Positions 5,263 through 14,551 of a DNA stretch of 23,501 nucleotides are shown here, one piece after another. A program made the translations under genes and the position numbers. Within the stretch, counting starts at the first letter, position 1, and each line of letters opens with the position of its first letter. The stretch is from a virus. The DNA lies in IMG/VR virus record IMGVR_UViG_3300030101_004452, positions 12,579 to 36,079 of that record. One strand, given 5' to 3'. Below the pieces are notes generated by a model. That model had not been told where the DNA came from. It did not search any database and was given only the letters and a program-made list of their open reading frames with translations.

Positions 5263-7275
5263 ATGATAAATCTAAATAAGCTTAAATTAAAAGATATATC
5301 TGCTGAGCAAATTCGTTCAGAATATTTACATTACGAAAGCTCATCAAGTGAGTATCGTTATCAGATGGCTGAAGACCATGAATTTTTTCTTGGTTCACAA
5401 CTTACTAAAAATCAAAAAAATTATTTATTAAGTGTTGGACAGCCTCCAGAAGCAAATAACAAGATAAGACCTGCGGTTGAGCAAGTTTTAGCTAATATTG
5501 CTTCTACTGCTCCAGAATGGGATGTTCATTCTGTTGGCAAAACAGACAATGATGTTGCTTATGTGTTTAATCAGTTATTAGATAAAATTTGGTACGATTC
5601 TGATGCTGATGTTCATTTTAGGCAAACTTGTAAAGATTTTATTGTAAAAGGTATTGCTTATATGTATATATATCCAGACTATCAAGGTGATGGTGGTCTT
5701 GGTACAATAAAAGTAAAAAGAATGCCACCAGAGTCAATATTTGTAGACCCAAATTCTACAATGCCAGATTTTTCTGATGCTAGTTCAATTATTTATTCTG
5801 ACATTCATACAAAAGAACATTTAAAGATATTATTTCCTCAGTATGCTAGCTTAATAGATGATGCTCAAGAAGAAACAGATATAAATGAAAAATCAAGTGG
5901 TAAGTATAACAGAGATTTAAAAGAGACAAGAGCTGATATATCTCAAGATGGTCAGCCTAAATGTAGAAAGTTTTGTTATTTTACAAAAGTAAGTATTCCT
6001 AAGGTTTTAATTCTAGACACAAATACAGGAATGACTCAGAGCTATAATAAAAAGCAGTATAAAGAGTTGATAAAAGATGAGCAATACGAAGAATTTTTAG
6101 AGCAGGGTATTATTACAGAGCAATTAACTTATGAAACAGGAATACGTGAAATATTTTCTGTTGGAGACACTATTTTATATGATGAAGTTCTCCCAATATC
6201 TGAGTATCCCATTGCAGTTGCATGCAATGAGCACGCTGGTAGTCCGTATCCTAGTGGAGATGTAAGGCATGCTAAAACACCTCAAAGAATGTTAAATAGA
6301 ACTGAGGCTTTATTAATATCACATACTAATGCTACAACAAATTTTAAATTAGTTTATGAAGATGGTGCTATTGACGCTAGCGAGATACAAAAATGGCATA
6401 TACCAAATGCAATTATAAGAGCAAATCCAGGTTCGCTAGCATCTGGTAAAATAAAAGAATTTGCACCACCATCTGTTTCTTCTCAATTATATGTTGAAAA
6501 ACAAAGATATGAAGTTGATATAGAAACTGTATTTGGTGCTTATAAATTTTTACAAGGAAGTGGACAAGGTGCTCCAGGAACTGTTGGAGAAGCTCAAATT
6601 ATGGATGAGTCTTCTGCTAGAAAGCAAAATTGGAAAATATTACCAATATACGATATGCTTACAAAATCTGCTAAAGTAATTACTGAGTGGATGCCTACAG
6701 TATATGACCAGCAAAGAACATTAAGAATTATAAACCCTGTTGGAGATGAATCAGAGGTTACATTGAATATGCCAGTTATAGACGATAAAACTGGCGCAGT
6801 TATGAAAATGTATGATATGCAAACTGCTAGATTTGATGTAAGAGTTGTAGTTGGCTCTACTAGGTCAAAATCTCCAATGGCAGAACTACAAAAAGATTTA
6901 ACATTACTAGGTGCTGGTATATATGATAAAACTCAAGTAATTATGAACTTGAAAGGTGATATAAACAAAGCTAGCTTAATGCAGAGACAAAGTGAAATAT
7001 TACAGTTGCAAACTCAGCTAGCTCAAGCACAAGAAGAACTAAAACGTATGAGGGGAGACCTTCAGACGAGAGAGCGCGAAGTCTTTCATGCTAATATGCG
7101 TGCAGAAATTAGTGAAGCTACAAAGCCTGTTTCAGAGGCTGTTAGCAAAATTAAATCTAACGCTAAGCTTGAAGAAGCTCGACAAAGGGACAAGACTCGC
7201 ATGGTCGGTGAGCAATTAAGTTCCCTTTCTAACTCGGTTAACTCAGAAACAGAAGCTTCGCTAGCGAGCGGATAA
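5263..7275 (+). CDS. Portal protein (P22-like)
   Basis: A 670-residue portal, which forms the dodecameric ring at the capsid vertex through which DNA passes. The N-terminal part has the expected order of motifs: AEDHEFFLGSQLTKNQ, then GQPPEANNKIRPAVEQVLANI (the 'GQPPxxxNxIxPAV' signature), then DFIVKGIAYMYIYPDY and RMPPESIFVDPNST. The middle holds the clip/stem region (about 330-520, GTVGEAQIMDESSARK). The last 100 residues are a long Gln/Glu/Arg-rich coiled coil (about 575-650), like the helical barrel of P22-type portals. The ribosome site is weak (GAAG). The 3' end after about 7040 is visibly richer in G+C than the rest of the gene. Confidence 0.9.
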   Translation: MINLNKLKLKDISAEQIRSEYLHYESSSSEYRYQMAEDHEFFLGSQLTKNQKNYLLSVGQPPEANNKIRPAVEQVLANIASTAPEWDVHSVGKTDNDVAYVFNQLLDKIWYDSDADVHFRQTCKDFIVKGIAYMYIYPDYQGDGGLGTIKVKRMPPESIFVDPNSTMPDFSDASSIIYSDIHTKEHLKILFPQYASLIDDAQEETDINEKSSGKYNRDLKETRADISQDGQPKCRKFCYFTKVSIPKVLILDTNTGMTQSYNKKQYKELIKDEQYEEFLEQGIITEQLTYETGIREIFSVGDTILYDEVLPISEYPIAVACNEHAGSPYPSGDVRHAKTPQRMLNRTEALLISHTNATTNFKLVYEDGAIDASEIQKWHIPNAIIRANPGSLASGKIKEFAPPSVSSQLYVEKQRYEVDIETVFGAYKFLQGSGQGAPGTVGEAQIMDESSARKQNWKILPIYDMLTKSAKVITEWMPTVYDQQRTLRIINPVGDESEVTLNMPVIDDKTGAVMKMYDMQTARFDVRVVVGSTRSKSPMAELQKDLTLLGAGIYDKTQVIMNLKGDINKASLMQRQSEILQLQTQLAQAQEELKRMRGDLQTREREVFHANMRAEISEATKPVSEAVSKIKSNAKLEEARQRDKTRMVGEQLSSLSNSVNSETEASLASG

Positions 7276-7298
7276 CTTCAAAAAAAAGGAGCATCGTA

Positions 7299-8183
7299 AT
7301 GGCAAATGAAGACCAGAATAGTCACAATGAAGAGAAAATGAATGAAGATAACCTAATGACTGAATTACAACAGTTCAATGAAGGCTCTTCTCCAGATGTT
7401 GAAGAAGTACAAGAATCAACTGAGGAAGTTCAAGAACTTCAGAGTGATGAGAATAGTGATAAAGAACCTGAGAATGAATCACAGGTTGAGCAATGGCTAA
7501 TCGATAATAAGTTCAAAAATGATGAGGAAGGCGTTCAGAAACTAGCTGACGCTTACAAACAACTCCAATCAAAGTCCGATAAAGAACGGAATGAATGGAA
7601 TAGTAAACAGGAGAAGTTTGAAAAGCTAGAGCAGTTAGATAATTTTCTAGCAGATAATCCAGAAGTTGTCAAAAAGCTGTCAGAAGCAGTTGGAGATAAA
7701 CAAAAAGAATATTCTGGCCCACCTCAAAAGCCCGAAGACTATGACATTCTCGATGAATCCATTGATAACTCTAGCTCTGCTAAGTGGAGAAAAGCACATG
7801 ATGAATGGCTTATCAAACAAGGTGCATTTCAAGCCATGCAAGAGGTTGAAAAGTTAAAAGCTGAACTTTCACAGTCTCAAGCTTTTGATGCTGAAACCGC
7901 ACAGTTGCAGAAAATGGGGTTAAGCGATACAGAAATTGTTCAATATAGACAATTTATGGCTGACCCAAATAATGTAACTCAGGAGAACTTGGTTCAAATA
8001 TGGAAATCTTTATCAAATGGGAATAATCCTACTCAAGAAGTAGTTAAAGCTGAAGAGCCAAAAAAGAAGATAAAGCAAACGAGCCCCGCTTCTGTAACAG
8101 GACAAGCTCCAAAAGCTATACAGCCAGAGGAGAAAGCTATTGACAACTTTTGGAATGGGATTATGAAATACAATCGTAAATAG
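7299..8183 (+). CDS. Scaffolding protein (putative)
   Basis: A 294-residue protein between portal and capsid genes, the standard scaffold position. The first 65 residues are very acidic and low-complexity. Residues about 80-130 and 175-205 are predicted coiled coil. The C-terminus changes to a Lys-rich segment (EEPKKKIKQ) and ends in a short amphipathic helix, FWNGIMKYNRK, which matches the coat-binding C-terminus of many scaffolds. There is no catalytic motif. It has a strong GGAG site about nine bases upstream, suiting a product made in hundreds of copies. Sequence of scaffolds is poorly conserved, so the call rests on composition and position. Confidence 0.85.
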   Translation: MANEDQNSHNEEKMNEDNLMTELQQFNEGSSPDVEEVQESTEEVQELQSDENSDKEPENESQVEQWLIDNKFKNDEEGVQKLADAYKQLQSKSDKERNEWNSKQEKFEKLEQLDNFLADNPEVVKKLSEAVGDKQKEYSGPPQKPEDYDILDESIDNSSSAKWRKAHDEWLIKQGAFQAMQEVEKLKAELSQSQAFDAETAQLQKMGLSDTEIVQYRQFMADPNNVTQENLVQIWKSLSNGNNPTQEVVKAEEPKKKIKQTSPASVTGQAPKAIQPEEKAIDNFWNGIMKYNRK

Positions 8184-8185
8184 TG

Positions 8186-8208
8186 TTACAATTCAATTTG
8201 GATTGTAA
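8186..8208 (+). repeat. 7-bp inverted repeat between scaffold and capsid genes
   Basis: TTACAAT (8186-8192) and ATTGTAA (8202-8208) pair around a 9-base loop and leave the capsid ribosome site (AAAAAAGGAG) free. The stem is A+T-rich and has no T-run, so it is a weak RNA hairpin or a protein site rather than a terminator. Confidence 0.35.
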
Positions 8209-8231
8209 TGCAATAAAAAAGGAGATGCCTT

Positions 8232-9665
8232 ATGGCAAATACGACTTACGGTAGTGGAACAGCAATGCAATTCTCAAGTGGCGAGCAAAGACAAGTCCTT
8301 GAGCTTGGTGATAAAATCCACTATTACAATCCAGATGTCACTCCCATTTTCTCTCTGTTCGGAATGAGTTCTAATCCGACTCCTGTTCCAATCTTTGAGT
8401 GGATGGAAGATGAATACATGATAAAAAAATCTGTAGTTGTTGATGTTGATTCATCAGGAACTGAGATTAAAGACGCTACAGGTTCAGCTGTTAATAACAA
8501 AGGCTCTATCATTAGATTAAACAGACAAGCTCAAATGGAAGCATTTGAAGTTGGTGGTGTTTATGATGTGTCAGTTACTGGTGGTGTTACTGCAAATGCT
8601 AGCATGTCTCAAGTATTAGTTATTGCTACTGGAGAAGCATGTAGTATAGCTTCTGGAGATGAAAGAGATATTCAAATAATCTCTGGAGATGGTAGTGATT
8701 CTGCTAATTTTGTTCATAATCAACGTTCAGCAGGTTCAGCTTTATTTTCTCAATCTTCAAGTGCAGGAACAATTAGTTTTACTTATGTTGGTAATGCTGG
8801 TGTGTTCTCAACTTTTGCAAAACCAGGACATCAAGTAGGACAAACTTCATTAGCTGATAATGAAACTGCTCCTATTGAAACTGGTTCGCAAGGTTATGCA
8901 GAAGGTAGTGCTGTAGCAAATGAGTCACGTAAAAAAGTTCGTAGGTTAAAAAACTGTACGCAAATTTTTCGTGAGCCATACACCATTACTAATACTGCTA
9001 AAGTAGCTGAGCATTATGGTGGTTCTGAGTTAGCAAGACTTCAAGCTAGAAAACTTGCTAAAATCAAAGGAGATATTGAGTGGGCTATTTTAACTAATGG
9101 CGCTTTATCTCTTGATGATAGTTCTGAAAATCCAAAGAGAAAATTTCAAGGAATTGGACTTGGCTCTAGTGATGGCTTTATTAAGTCAAATAATGGAGAA
9201 GATAATGCTAATTTAAGATTAGGTTATGGTAGTGGAACTTTAGGACAGTTTGATGCTCTTGTAGAGTATTTATTTAGCGATATGGTTTCTGGAAGTATGA
9301 GTAAAACTGTATTTGCATCAAATAAGTGGATGATTAAACTTGTTGACTTATTAAGAGATGCTGATACTGGTTTTTACGATAGTGGCGAAGAATCAAGACT
9401 TGGAATGAGAGTTCGTTCTTATCTTGGCCCTGTTGGTGAGTTAAACTTTGTACCTCATCCATACTTAAAAGGAGCATATGCAGATTACGCTATAGCAATA
9501 GATGAAGCTAACTTTGATGTAAGACCTTTAAATGGTCGTGACATGCAGTTACGCTCTGACATTGTAAAAGATGGTCGCGATGGTCAAACTGATGAATGGT
9601 TGATGGAAGTTGGTGTTGAAGCTCGTAATGAGCAAACTCATGCTATACTTAAATTAAGCGCTTAA
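8232..9665 (+). CDS. Major capsid protein (HK97-fold, SU10/DUF5309-like)
   Basis: A 477-residue protein immediately after the scaffold. The N-terminus (DKIHYYNPDVTPIFSLFG) and the central helix ELARLQARKLAKIKGDIEWA fit the SU10-type major capsid pattern, in which a long spine helix is followed by substrate-like loops. The end carries YAIAIDEANFDVRPLNG and EWLMEVGVEARNEQTHA, a typical C-terminal A-domain. Residues about 125-200 are Ser/Gly-rich and could be an inserted surface loop. It has a strong GGAG ribosome site. A strong hairpin follows the stop. The family name is from pattern recognition; the functional call is firm from position, length and motifs. Confidence 0.88.
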   Translation: MANTTYGSGTAMQFSSGEQRQVLELGDKIHYYNPDVTPIFSLFGMSSNPTPVPIFEWMEDEYMIKKSVVVDVDSSGTEIKDATGSAVNNKGSIIRLNRQAQMEAFEVGGVYDVSVTGGVTANASMSQVLVIATGEACSIASGDERDIQIISGDGSDSANFVHNQRSAGSALFSQSSSAGTISFTYVGNAGVFSTFAKPGHQVGQTSLADNETAPIETGSQGYAEGSAVANESRKKVRRLKNCTQIFREPYTITNTAKVAEHYGGSELARLQARKLAKIKGDIEWAILTNGALSLDDSSENPKRKFQGIGLGSSDGFIKSNNGEDNANLRLGYGSGTLGQFDALVEYLFSDMVSGSMSKTVFASNKWMIKLVDLLRDADTGFYDSGEESRLGMRVRSYLGPVGELNFVPHPYLKGAYADYAIAIDEANFDVRPLNGRDMQLRSDIVKDGRDGQTDEWLMEVGVEARNEQTHAILKLSA

Positions 9666-9678
9666 TCAGTAAGGATAT

Positions 9679-9704
9679 ACTAGGGGCATTAATTTGCCCC
9701 TAGT
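9679..9704 (+). terminator. Strong 10-bp hairpin after the capsid gene
   Basis: ACTAGGGGCA (9679-9688) pairs perfectly with TGCCCCTAGT (9695-9704) around a 6-base loop. It sits 14 bases after the capsid stop. The downstream run is only AGCATTATT, so termination would be partial at best. It may protect the 3' end of the capsid message or reduce read-through to less abundant tail products. Confidence 0.65.
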
Positions 9705-9713
9705 AGCATTATT

Positions 9714-9854
9714 ATGAATATAACATACGGAACTAATTCAACAAGTTTTTCTAACGGAAGCTCACGTTTAAAAACAACTTTATCTAAAAAAGCTTCTAAA
9801 GTAAGAAAAAAATATAATAAGAGAAAAAAATATGCGTTATCAAGAAGCTTATGA
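9714..9854 (+). CDS. Tiny basic protein after capsid, 46 residues
   Basis: This open frame fills the gap between the capsid hairpin and the next gene and overlaps that gene by 23 bases. It reads MNITYGTNSTSFSNGSSR and then a Lys/Arg-rich helix. Thirteen of 46 residues are basic and none is acidic, like the small basic proteins near 1500-1834. There is no clear ribosome site, so translation is uncertain. If real it may be a minor DNA-binding or virion peptide. Confidence 0.45.
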   Translation: MNITYGTNSTSFSNGSSRLKTTLSKKASKVRKKYNKRKKYALSRSL

Positions 9855-10764
9855 ATTAATAGATATTGGTATTGTTTCTACTGGGATAGAAATACCTATA
9901 ACTGAAAGTTTAAAAATTATATATTTTGATAAAGCAGTAGAGCAAATTGCTATGCGTTCTGTTCTTAAAAAGAATATTGAAGAATTTACAACAAGTGGTA
10001 AAGAATATATCTTTAATAATGAAGATTATTCTGGTCAAGTTTATAAAGTAGAGCTAGATACTAAAGATGTTCCTTTTGTGGATGAAGCGTCTGTTATATC
10101 AAACATATCAGATGATAATATTTCTCATATAGGATATTTTTTAAAAACAGATAATTCTAAAACAGGAATTATAACCAATGTTACTCAAAGTTCAGACGCT
10201 GTTATTACAAGTGCCTCACATGGATTAACAACTAATGATTATATAATTATAAGTGAAGTAAGTGGAGCGACAGAAGCGGTAACAGGAAATGATATAATAA
10301 ATGGAAGGTCTAATGTTGGAGCTATTCCTAGTAATAATCAATTTACTTTAAACCCAGCAAAAAATACTTCAAGCGGAACAAATGCTCATGCATATATTAG
10401 CGGAGGAATATGGGAATTAGATAATAAGAAAATACATCTTACTAAAACACCAGATGTAGGAAGAACATTAAAAGTTCATTATTATGCAAAACCTTTAAAA
10501 AAAGATAGTGTTAGAAGTAGAATAGATTTACCAGACCAATTAATACCTGTAGCAATACATGAAACACTTGGTCATTTTTTAAATTTATCTGGCAATTTAC
10601 AATTAGGAACTGGACAGATGGGATTAGCAAAAAAAATTGAAAAAGATTATATAGAAACATCAAGAGCAAAAGAACCAATGCCTCATTTAATGCCTAATCC
10701 AATGCAAGTATTTGTTACAGATAGAAATGGGTCACCAGAAAATACAACAGGAGCAGATAACTAA
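9832..10764 (+). CDS. Head-to-tail adaptor candidate with beta-barrel insertion
   Basis: A 310-residue protein. The N-terminal 100 residues and the C-terminal 115 (DLPDQLIPVAIHETLGHFL, then a long helix) resemble phage head-completion or connector proteins, and it lies between capsid and nozzle genes. Residues about 110-192 look like an inserted all-beta module: GIITNVTQ...AVITSASHGLTTNDYIIIS...FTLNPA, which follows the 'V-x-x-HGL-x-x-G/N-D-x-V-x-I' pattern of the E1_FCCH-like domains found in phage virion proteins. The ATG lies inside the small upstream frame; AAGAGAAAAAAAT precedes it. The exact adaptor class is uncertain. Confidence 0.65.
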   Translation: MRYQEAYELIDIGIVSTGIEIPITESLKIIYFDKAVEQIAMRSVLKKNIEEFTTSGKEYIFNNEDYSGQVYKVELDTKDVPFVDEASVISNISDDNISHIGYFLKTDNSKTGIITNVTQSSDAVITSASHGLTTNDYIIISEVSGATEAVTGNDIINGRSNVGAIPSNNQFTLNPAKNTSSGTNAHAYISGGIWELDNKKIHLTKTPDVGRTLKVHYYAKPLKKDSVRSRIDLPDQLIPVAIHETLGHFLNLSGNLQLGTGQMGLAKKIEKDYIETSRAKEPMPHLMPNPMQVFVTDRNGSPENTTGADN

Positions 10765-11444
10765 TGGCTAGCTTTAGAATAAGAGTAGAAGATATTATTG
10801 GTAGTGTACCGAGTCTAGGTAGTGATAGTTCTAGCGCTACTGACCAAGCTGTTACAGATGCATTAACTGATACAGCTTTAGAAATATTTAATTTACTACC
10901 AGAACAAATATTATATCCTTATTCAGTAAGAAGTAGTATCGCAACAAGTAATCCAGTTATAGATGATATAGAAAAAATAAGAATACTCGGAGCTGAAAGA
11001 CAAAATGGAAACGATGCTCAGACAATAAATTTTATATCTTGTGTTTATATAGACCCTACATTGTTTTCAAAAGTTCAGCACCCAAAAAGTATTTATTTTG
11101 CAACTCAAGAATCTCCAGTATGGACTATTTTTAACAGAGATTTATATATTTTTCCAAAACCAGGCACAAGTGGCCCAACTGATGACGCAAATGGAGCGAT
11201 AGCAATTACAGTAACAGCTCCGACAGTATTACAAACAGATAGTTCAATTACTGTTTTCCCAAATGAGTTAGAGCATGTAGTTGTGCTTGGTGCTTGTGCT
11301 AGATTAAAACAAAGGTTTATTTCATTTTTTAATGAAGATGAAGACCCAGAGCTTGTTCAATTACATCGAGCTCAATATCAAGAATTACAACAAAAATATA
11401 AAGAAACGCTAGCACCTTTTCTAGCACAAAGCGCAGATGGCTAA
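10764..11444 (+). CDS. Head completion / tail adaptor protein (putative)
   Basis: A 226-residue protein whose start shares one base with the preceding stop (TAATG) and whose end overlaps the nozzle candidate by 8 bases. It has helices at both ends (QAVTDALTDTALEIFNLLPEQ and ELVQLHRAQYQELQQKYKE) around a beta-rich middle with WTIFNRDLYIFPKP. That layout, with LEHVVVLGACARLKQ in the C-terminal third, is usual for small adaptors that bind below the portal. I do not assign a named family. The position between the first adaptor and the nozzle supports the role. Confidence 0.65.
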   Translation: MASFRIRVEDIIGSVPSLGSDSSSATDQAVTDALTDTALEIFNLLPEQILYPYSVRSSIATSNPVIDDIEKIRILGAERQNGNDAQTINFISCVYIDPTLFSKVQHPKSIYFATQESPVWTIFNRDLYIFPKPGTSGPTDDANGAIAITVTAPTVLQTDSSITVFPNELEHVVVLGACARLKQRFISFFNEDEDPELVQLHRAQYQELQQKYKETLAPFLAQSADG

Positions 11445-14361
11445 ACAGATTTTAAATTTAAATGACTTTCGTGGTGGTTTAAATACTTCTGATGACCCAA
11501 GAGATATTGACATAAATGAATTTAGTCAAATAAATGGTATACGAGTAGATAAAGCTGGAAAAATATTAAAACAAGGAAGTTTAGCTACAAATCTATTTAA
11601 TTCATCAGTAGTCCCATTTTTTTCTACCGATGTTCAAACTAAAGGAGCTGGTTTGTTTGCATTTAGCCATGACTATAATGGTGCAGGTGCTAGTGATTTA
11701 GAAATTTTAAAAAATGGGAATGGAACATATTTAACGTTTTGGAGCGGAGGTTCTACAGGTACAACCTATTTGCAAAGAACTTCTACTTTTGTAAAATGGA
11801 ATAGTGCAAATATTGACCAAACAGGTGGAGATACACTTAGTCAATCAGCTAGTAATAGATATTCTAGAGGCGTAAATAATGCTAAATATAGACTTACTTA
11901 TACAGTAGCAAACTATACGGAGGGTGCTGGAAGTGTTGCTTATACATTTAAATTAACAGGTTTTAGTTTAGCAACTCTAGACACAGTAGCTAATGGGACT
12001 TTTACAAAAGAATTTACTACTGGCTCAAATGCAACTGGACAAGCTTTTGGTATTCAATTTACAAACACAGGTAGTGCAACTATAAGTTTTAAGTTATCTA
12101 ATATAAAATTAGAGTTAATAAGTGCTCAAAATATATCTGATGATTATTTAGCATTTTATAAAGGGTCTACTCAAGATGGTGGTAATAGAATATTTTTTTA
12201 TTCATATAAAAATAACACTTTATCTAATTTTGATAGTTCTACAGCTTCTATTGTAAAACTTGGAGTAGGAGTCGATGAAACAGCTCATCCTCAATATCAT
12301 ATTGCAGATGGCAATATTAGAATATCAGATAGATTAAAAAATGAAGTAAATATATTATATTGGTATGGTTATGTAAATAGAAAAAGATGGAATAATGCTG
12401 TAACTGTAAATAGATGGGTATATACAGAAGCGAGAATAATAGCACCTACTTCAAGCAATGTAAGCACTACTTCTCCTGGAGGCCCATATAACCCAAACGA
12501 AGGTGTAATAAGTATTGCAAATCAAGGTTTTTTTGGGACTGTTGCTGATACAGGCACTTGGAATAGTCTTGGAATATCAAGCTCTACAACTTCAAATTGT
12601 AATCAAGGACAAATAATAGATAATACAAAAACATTTTCTCAGTCTTTAATAGATGAAGATTATTATGTAAGAATAACAAGTGGAACTCATAATAATAAAA
12701 TTGCAAAAATTGTAAGACGTGTTGATTCTAACACTTTAATGTGCGGAAGAGATGTAGGTAGTAATTCTTTTTTTACATTAGCAAACGCAACTAATTACAT
12801 AATATATAAACCATATTCTTTTTACATTTCTTTTATTTATGATAATAATCAAGAAAGTTTATTGTATAAAATTTCAGATGATATTGCTAATGTTGCAAAT
12901 GCTTCTTTTTTTAGTGGAGATATAGTAGTAAAGCATAAATGGGATAGTAATTTATTATCTAGAATTACTGGTGCAAATTTTTATTATTCTGAAGGAATTA
13001 CTAATTCAAATGAAGTTGAATTAGATTATTATTTTTTATTTGAATTAGATTTTAACAAAGGAATAAAAATAGTAGGAAATTCTGATTATACAAAAAGTTG
13101 GTCAACTGTTTCTTCAGAATATCAGATTAACTGTGAAATTACAAATCCTTTAAAATTAGTTACGTATGAAGATAAAAATGGTTTTAAAAATGATTCTTCA
13201 CTTTTATTTGATATGCACAATTCTGGAACTGATGGAGTTGGTTATATTGATGGAGTGTATGCTAATAGAAAATTTTATATTGGTAATATTACATTAAAAA
13301 ATGAAAATGGTGTTTATATAAACTATAATGATTTAATGTTAAAATCTTTGCCAAATAAATTTGATACATTTTTATTAAATGACAAAATAGAAGTAAGTGT
13401 TCAAGATGGTGATGAAATTACATGCTTAGAATCTTATGCAGATAGACTTCTTCAATATAAAAAAAATAAATTACATATAATTAATATATCTCAAGATGTA
13501 GAGTTTTTAGAAGACACACATTTGCACAAAGGTGTTATAAATGCAGAAGCTGTAGTAAAAACTGATTATGGTGTTGCTTGGGCAAATCAACATGGGTGTT
13601 TTTTATATGATGGTAATAATATTATTAATTTGTTAGAAATAAAAGGAAAAAAAGTAATAGATGCAAATCAAAGAGATTTAACAAATGGTACTGGATGGTT
13701 TAGTGATGTAGATACACCATTTTTAGGATATGAGCCACATTTAAGACAAATATTTGTTGCATTAAATCCTAGTCAATCTTCAAATAGTCCTATGTATATA
13801 TATGATATCCCAAGCAAAAGTTGGTCTTTTATTTCTCATGGACTTGGAAATGATGAAAGTAATTCTGGCCCTGTTAGTAATTTTGTAAATGATAAAAACG
13901 GAGATGTTAATATCATGACTATGGGCAATGGTGGTAGTGAAAGTCAATTTATGATTTGGAATCCAGATGGTGGGGGTAGTTATGTAAACAGTAAAATATT
14001 TTCATCAAAAGATATAGATTTTGGTTTTCCTTCTGTAAGAAAAAAAGTTTATAAATTAAGATTGTCTTACAAAGGAAGTGCAAATAATGTTACTGTAAAA
14101 TATAGTATAAATGGAGATACAGATACTTTACATCAATTTGAATTAGTTGATACTAATGGTAAATCTACAGGAACGGCTTCAAATAATCCTCTTGTAACTC
14201 AAAGTGATTTAACAGTTTGGCATGAAGCTGAATTAAAACCTGCTGTATCATCGCAAACTAATAATATATTTAGTTTTCAAATACATGTAGGTGGAACATT
14301 GCAATCAAATTTTTCTATTAATGATATGTCAATTATTTATAGATTAAAGAGTATAAAATAA
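11437..14361 (+). CDS. Tail nozzle-like structural protein with jelly-roll insertion
   Basis: A 974-residue, beta-rich protein. The N-terminus, LNLNDFRGGLNTSDDPRDI, and INGIRVDKAGKI are a common signature of large podovirus tail tube/nozzle proteins (T7 gp12-like in place and size, though sequence similarity is not claimed). Propeller-like repeats follow in the C-terminal half: GVAWANQHGCFLYDGNNII and MYIYDIPSKSWSFISHG. Residues about 110-230 look like an inserted carbohydrate-binding-type jelly roll (YRLTYTVANYTEG ... TFTKEFTTGS ... ISFKLSNIKLELI). Another short beta module lies near 375-460 (VRITSGTHNNKIAKIVRRVD). It would close the head and form the DNA channel; a sugar-binding surface role for the insert is inference. 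Confidence 0.7.
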   Translation: MAKQILNLNDFRGGLNTSDDPRDIDINEFSQINGIRVDKAGKILKQGSLATNLFNSSVVPFFSTDVQTKGAGLFAFSHDYNGAGASDLEILKNGNGTYLTFWSGGSTGTTYLQRTSTFVKWNSANIDQTGGDTLSQSASNRYSRGVNNAKYRLTYTVANYTEGAGSVAYTFKLTGFSLATLDTVANGTFTKEFTTGSNATGQAFGIQFTNTGSATISFKLSNIKLELISAQNISDDYLAFYKGSTQDGGNRIFFYSYKNNTLSNFDSSTASIVKLGVGVDETAHPQYHIADGNIRISDRLKNEVNILYWYGYVNRKRWNNAVTVNRWVYTEARIIAPTSSNVSTTSPGGPYNPNEGVISIANQGFFGTVADTGTWNSLGISSSTTSNCNQGQIIDNTKTFSQSLIDEDYYVRITSGTHNNKIAKIVRRVDSNTLMCGRDVGSNSFFTLANATNYIIYKPYSFYISFIYDNNQESLLYKISDDIANVANASFFSGDIVVKHKWDSNLLSRITGANFYYSEGITNSNEVELDYYFLFELDFNKGIKIVGNSDYTKSWSTVSSEYQINCEITNPLKLVTYEDKNGFKNDSSLLFDMHNSGTDGVGYIDGVYANRKFYIGNITLKNENGVYINYNDLMLKSLPNKFDTFLLNDKIEVSVQDGDEITCLESYADRLLQYKKNKLHIINISQDVEFLEDTHLHKGVINAEAVVKTDYGVAWANQHGCFLYDGNNIINLLEIKGKKVIDANQRDLTNGTGWFSDVDTPFLGYEPHLRQIFVALNPSQSSNSPMYIYDIPSKSWSFISHGLGNDESNSGPVSNFVNDKNGDVNIMTMGNGGSESQFMIWNPDGGGSYVNSKIFSSKDIDFGFPSVRKKVYKLRLSYKGSANNVTVKYSINGDTDTLHQFELVDTNGKSTGTASNNPLVTQSDLTVWHEAELKPAVSSQTNNIFSFQIHVGGTLQSNFSINDMSIIYRLKSIK

Positions 14362-14549
14362 TGAGTATGACAAAACAAGAGAGAAGAACTTTTAATAAAA
14401 AACAAGAAAGACTTCAAATAAAATCTGGAGTACCTACATTAAATGAGTTAAAAGAAGGCATTCCTGTTTTGAGAAAAACATCTGAAGGCCTTGTTGAGTA
14501 TGTTAGGCAAAATAGAGTTTTGTATAAAAAAGTTTTAAATAAGGTATAA
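14361..14549 (+). CDS. Small tail-associated protein, 62 residues
   Basis: The ATG shares one base with the nozzle stop. The first 22 residues are a basic helix (TKQERRTFNKKQERLQIK). The rest, GVPTLNELKEGIPVLRKT and GLVEYVRQNRVLYKKVL, follows a pattern I know from short segments of marine phage tail proteins, in which 'LxEGxPVLR..xxGLVEYV+xNxxLY' precedes or accompanies fibre parts. It may be a tail accessory or anchoring peptide. No enzymatic motif is present. The call is from pattern and position. Confidence 0.6.
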   Translation: MSMTKQERRTFNKKQERLQIKSGVPTLNELKEGIPVLRKTSEGLVEYVRQNRVLYKKVLNKV

Positions 14550-14551
14550 TT

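Noticed and set aside
5252-5278. Eight-codon frame before the portal gene
   Set aside because: It is too short to support, overlaps the portal start, and has no independent signal.
7666-7857. 63-residue frame inside the scaffold gene
   Set aside because: It is in a different frame within a well-supported gene, without a ribosome site or recognisable motif.
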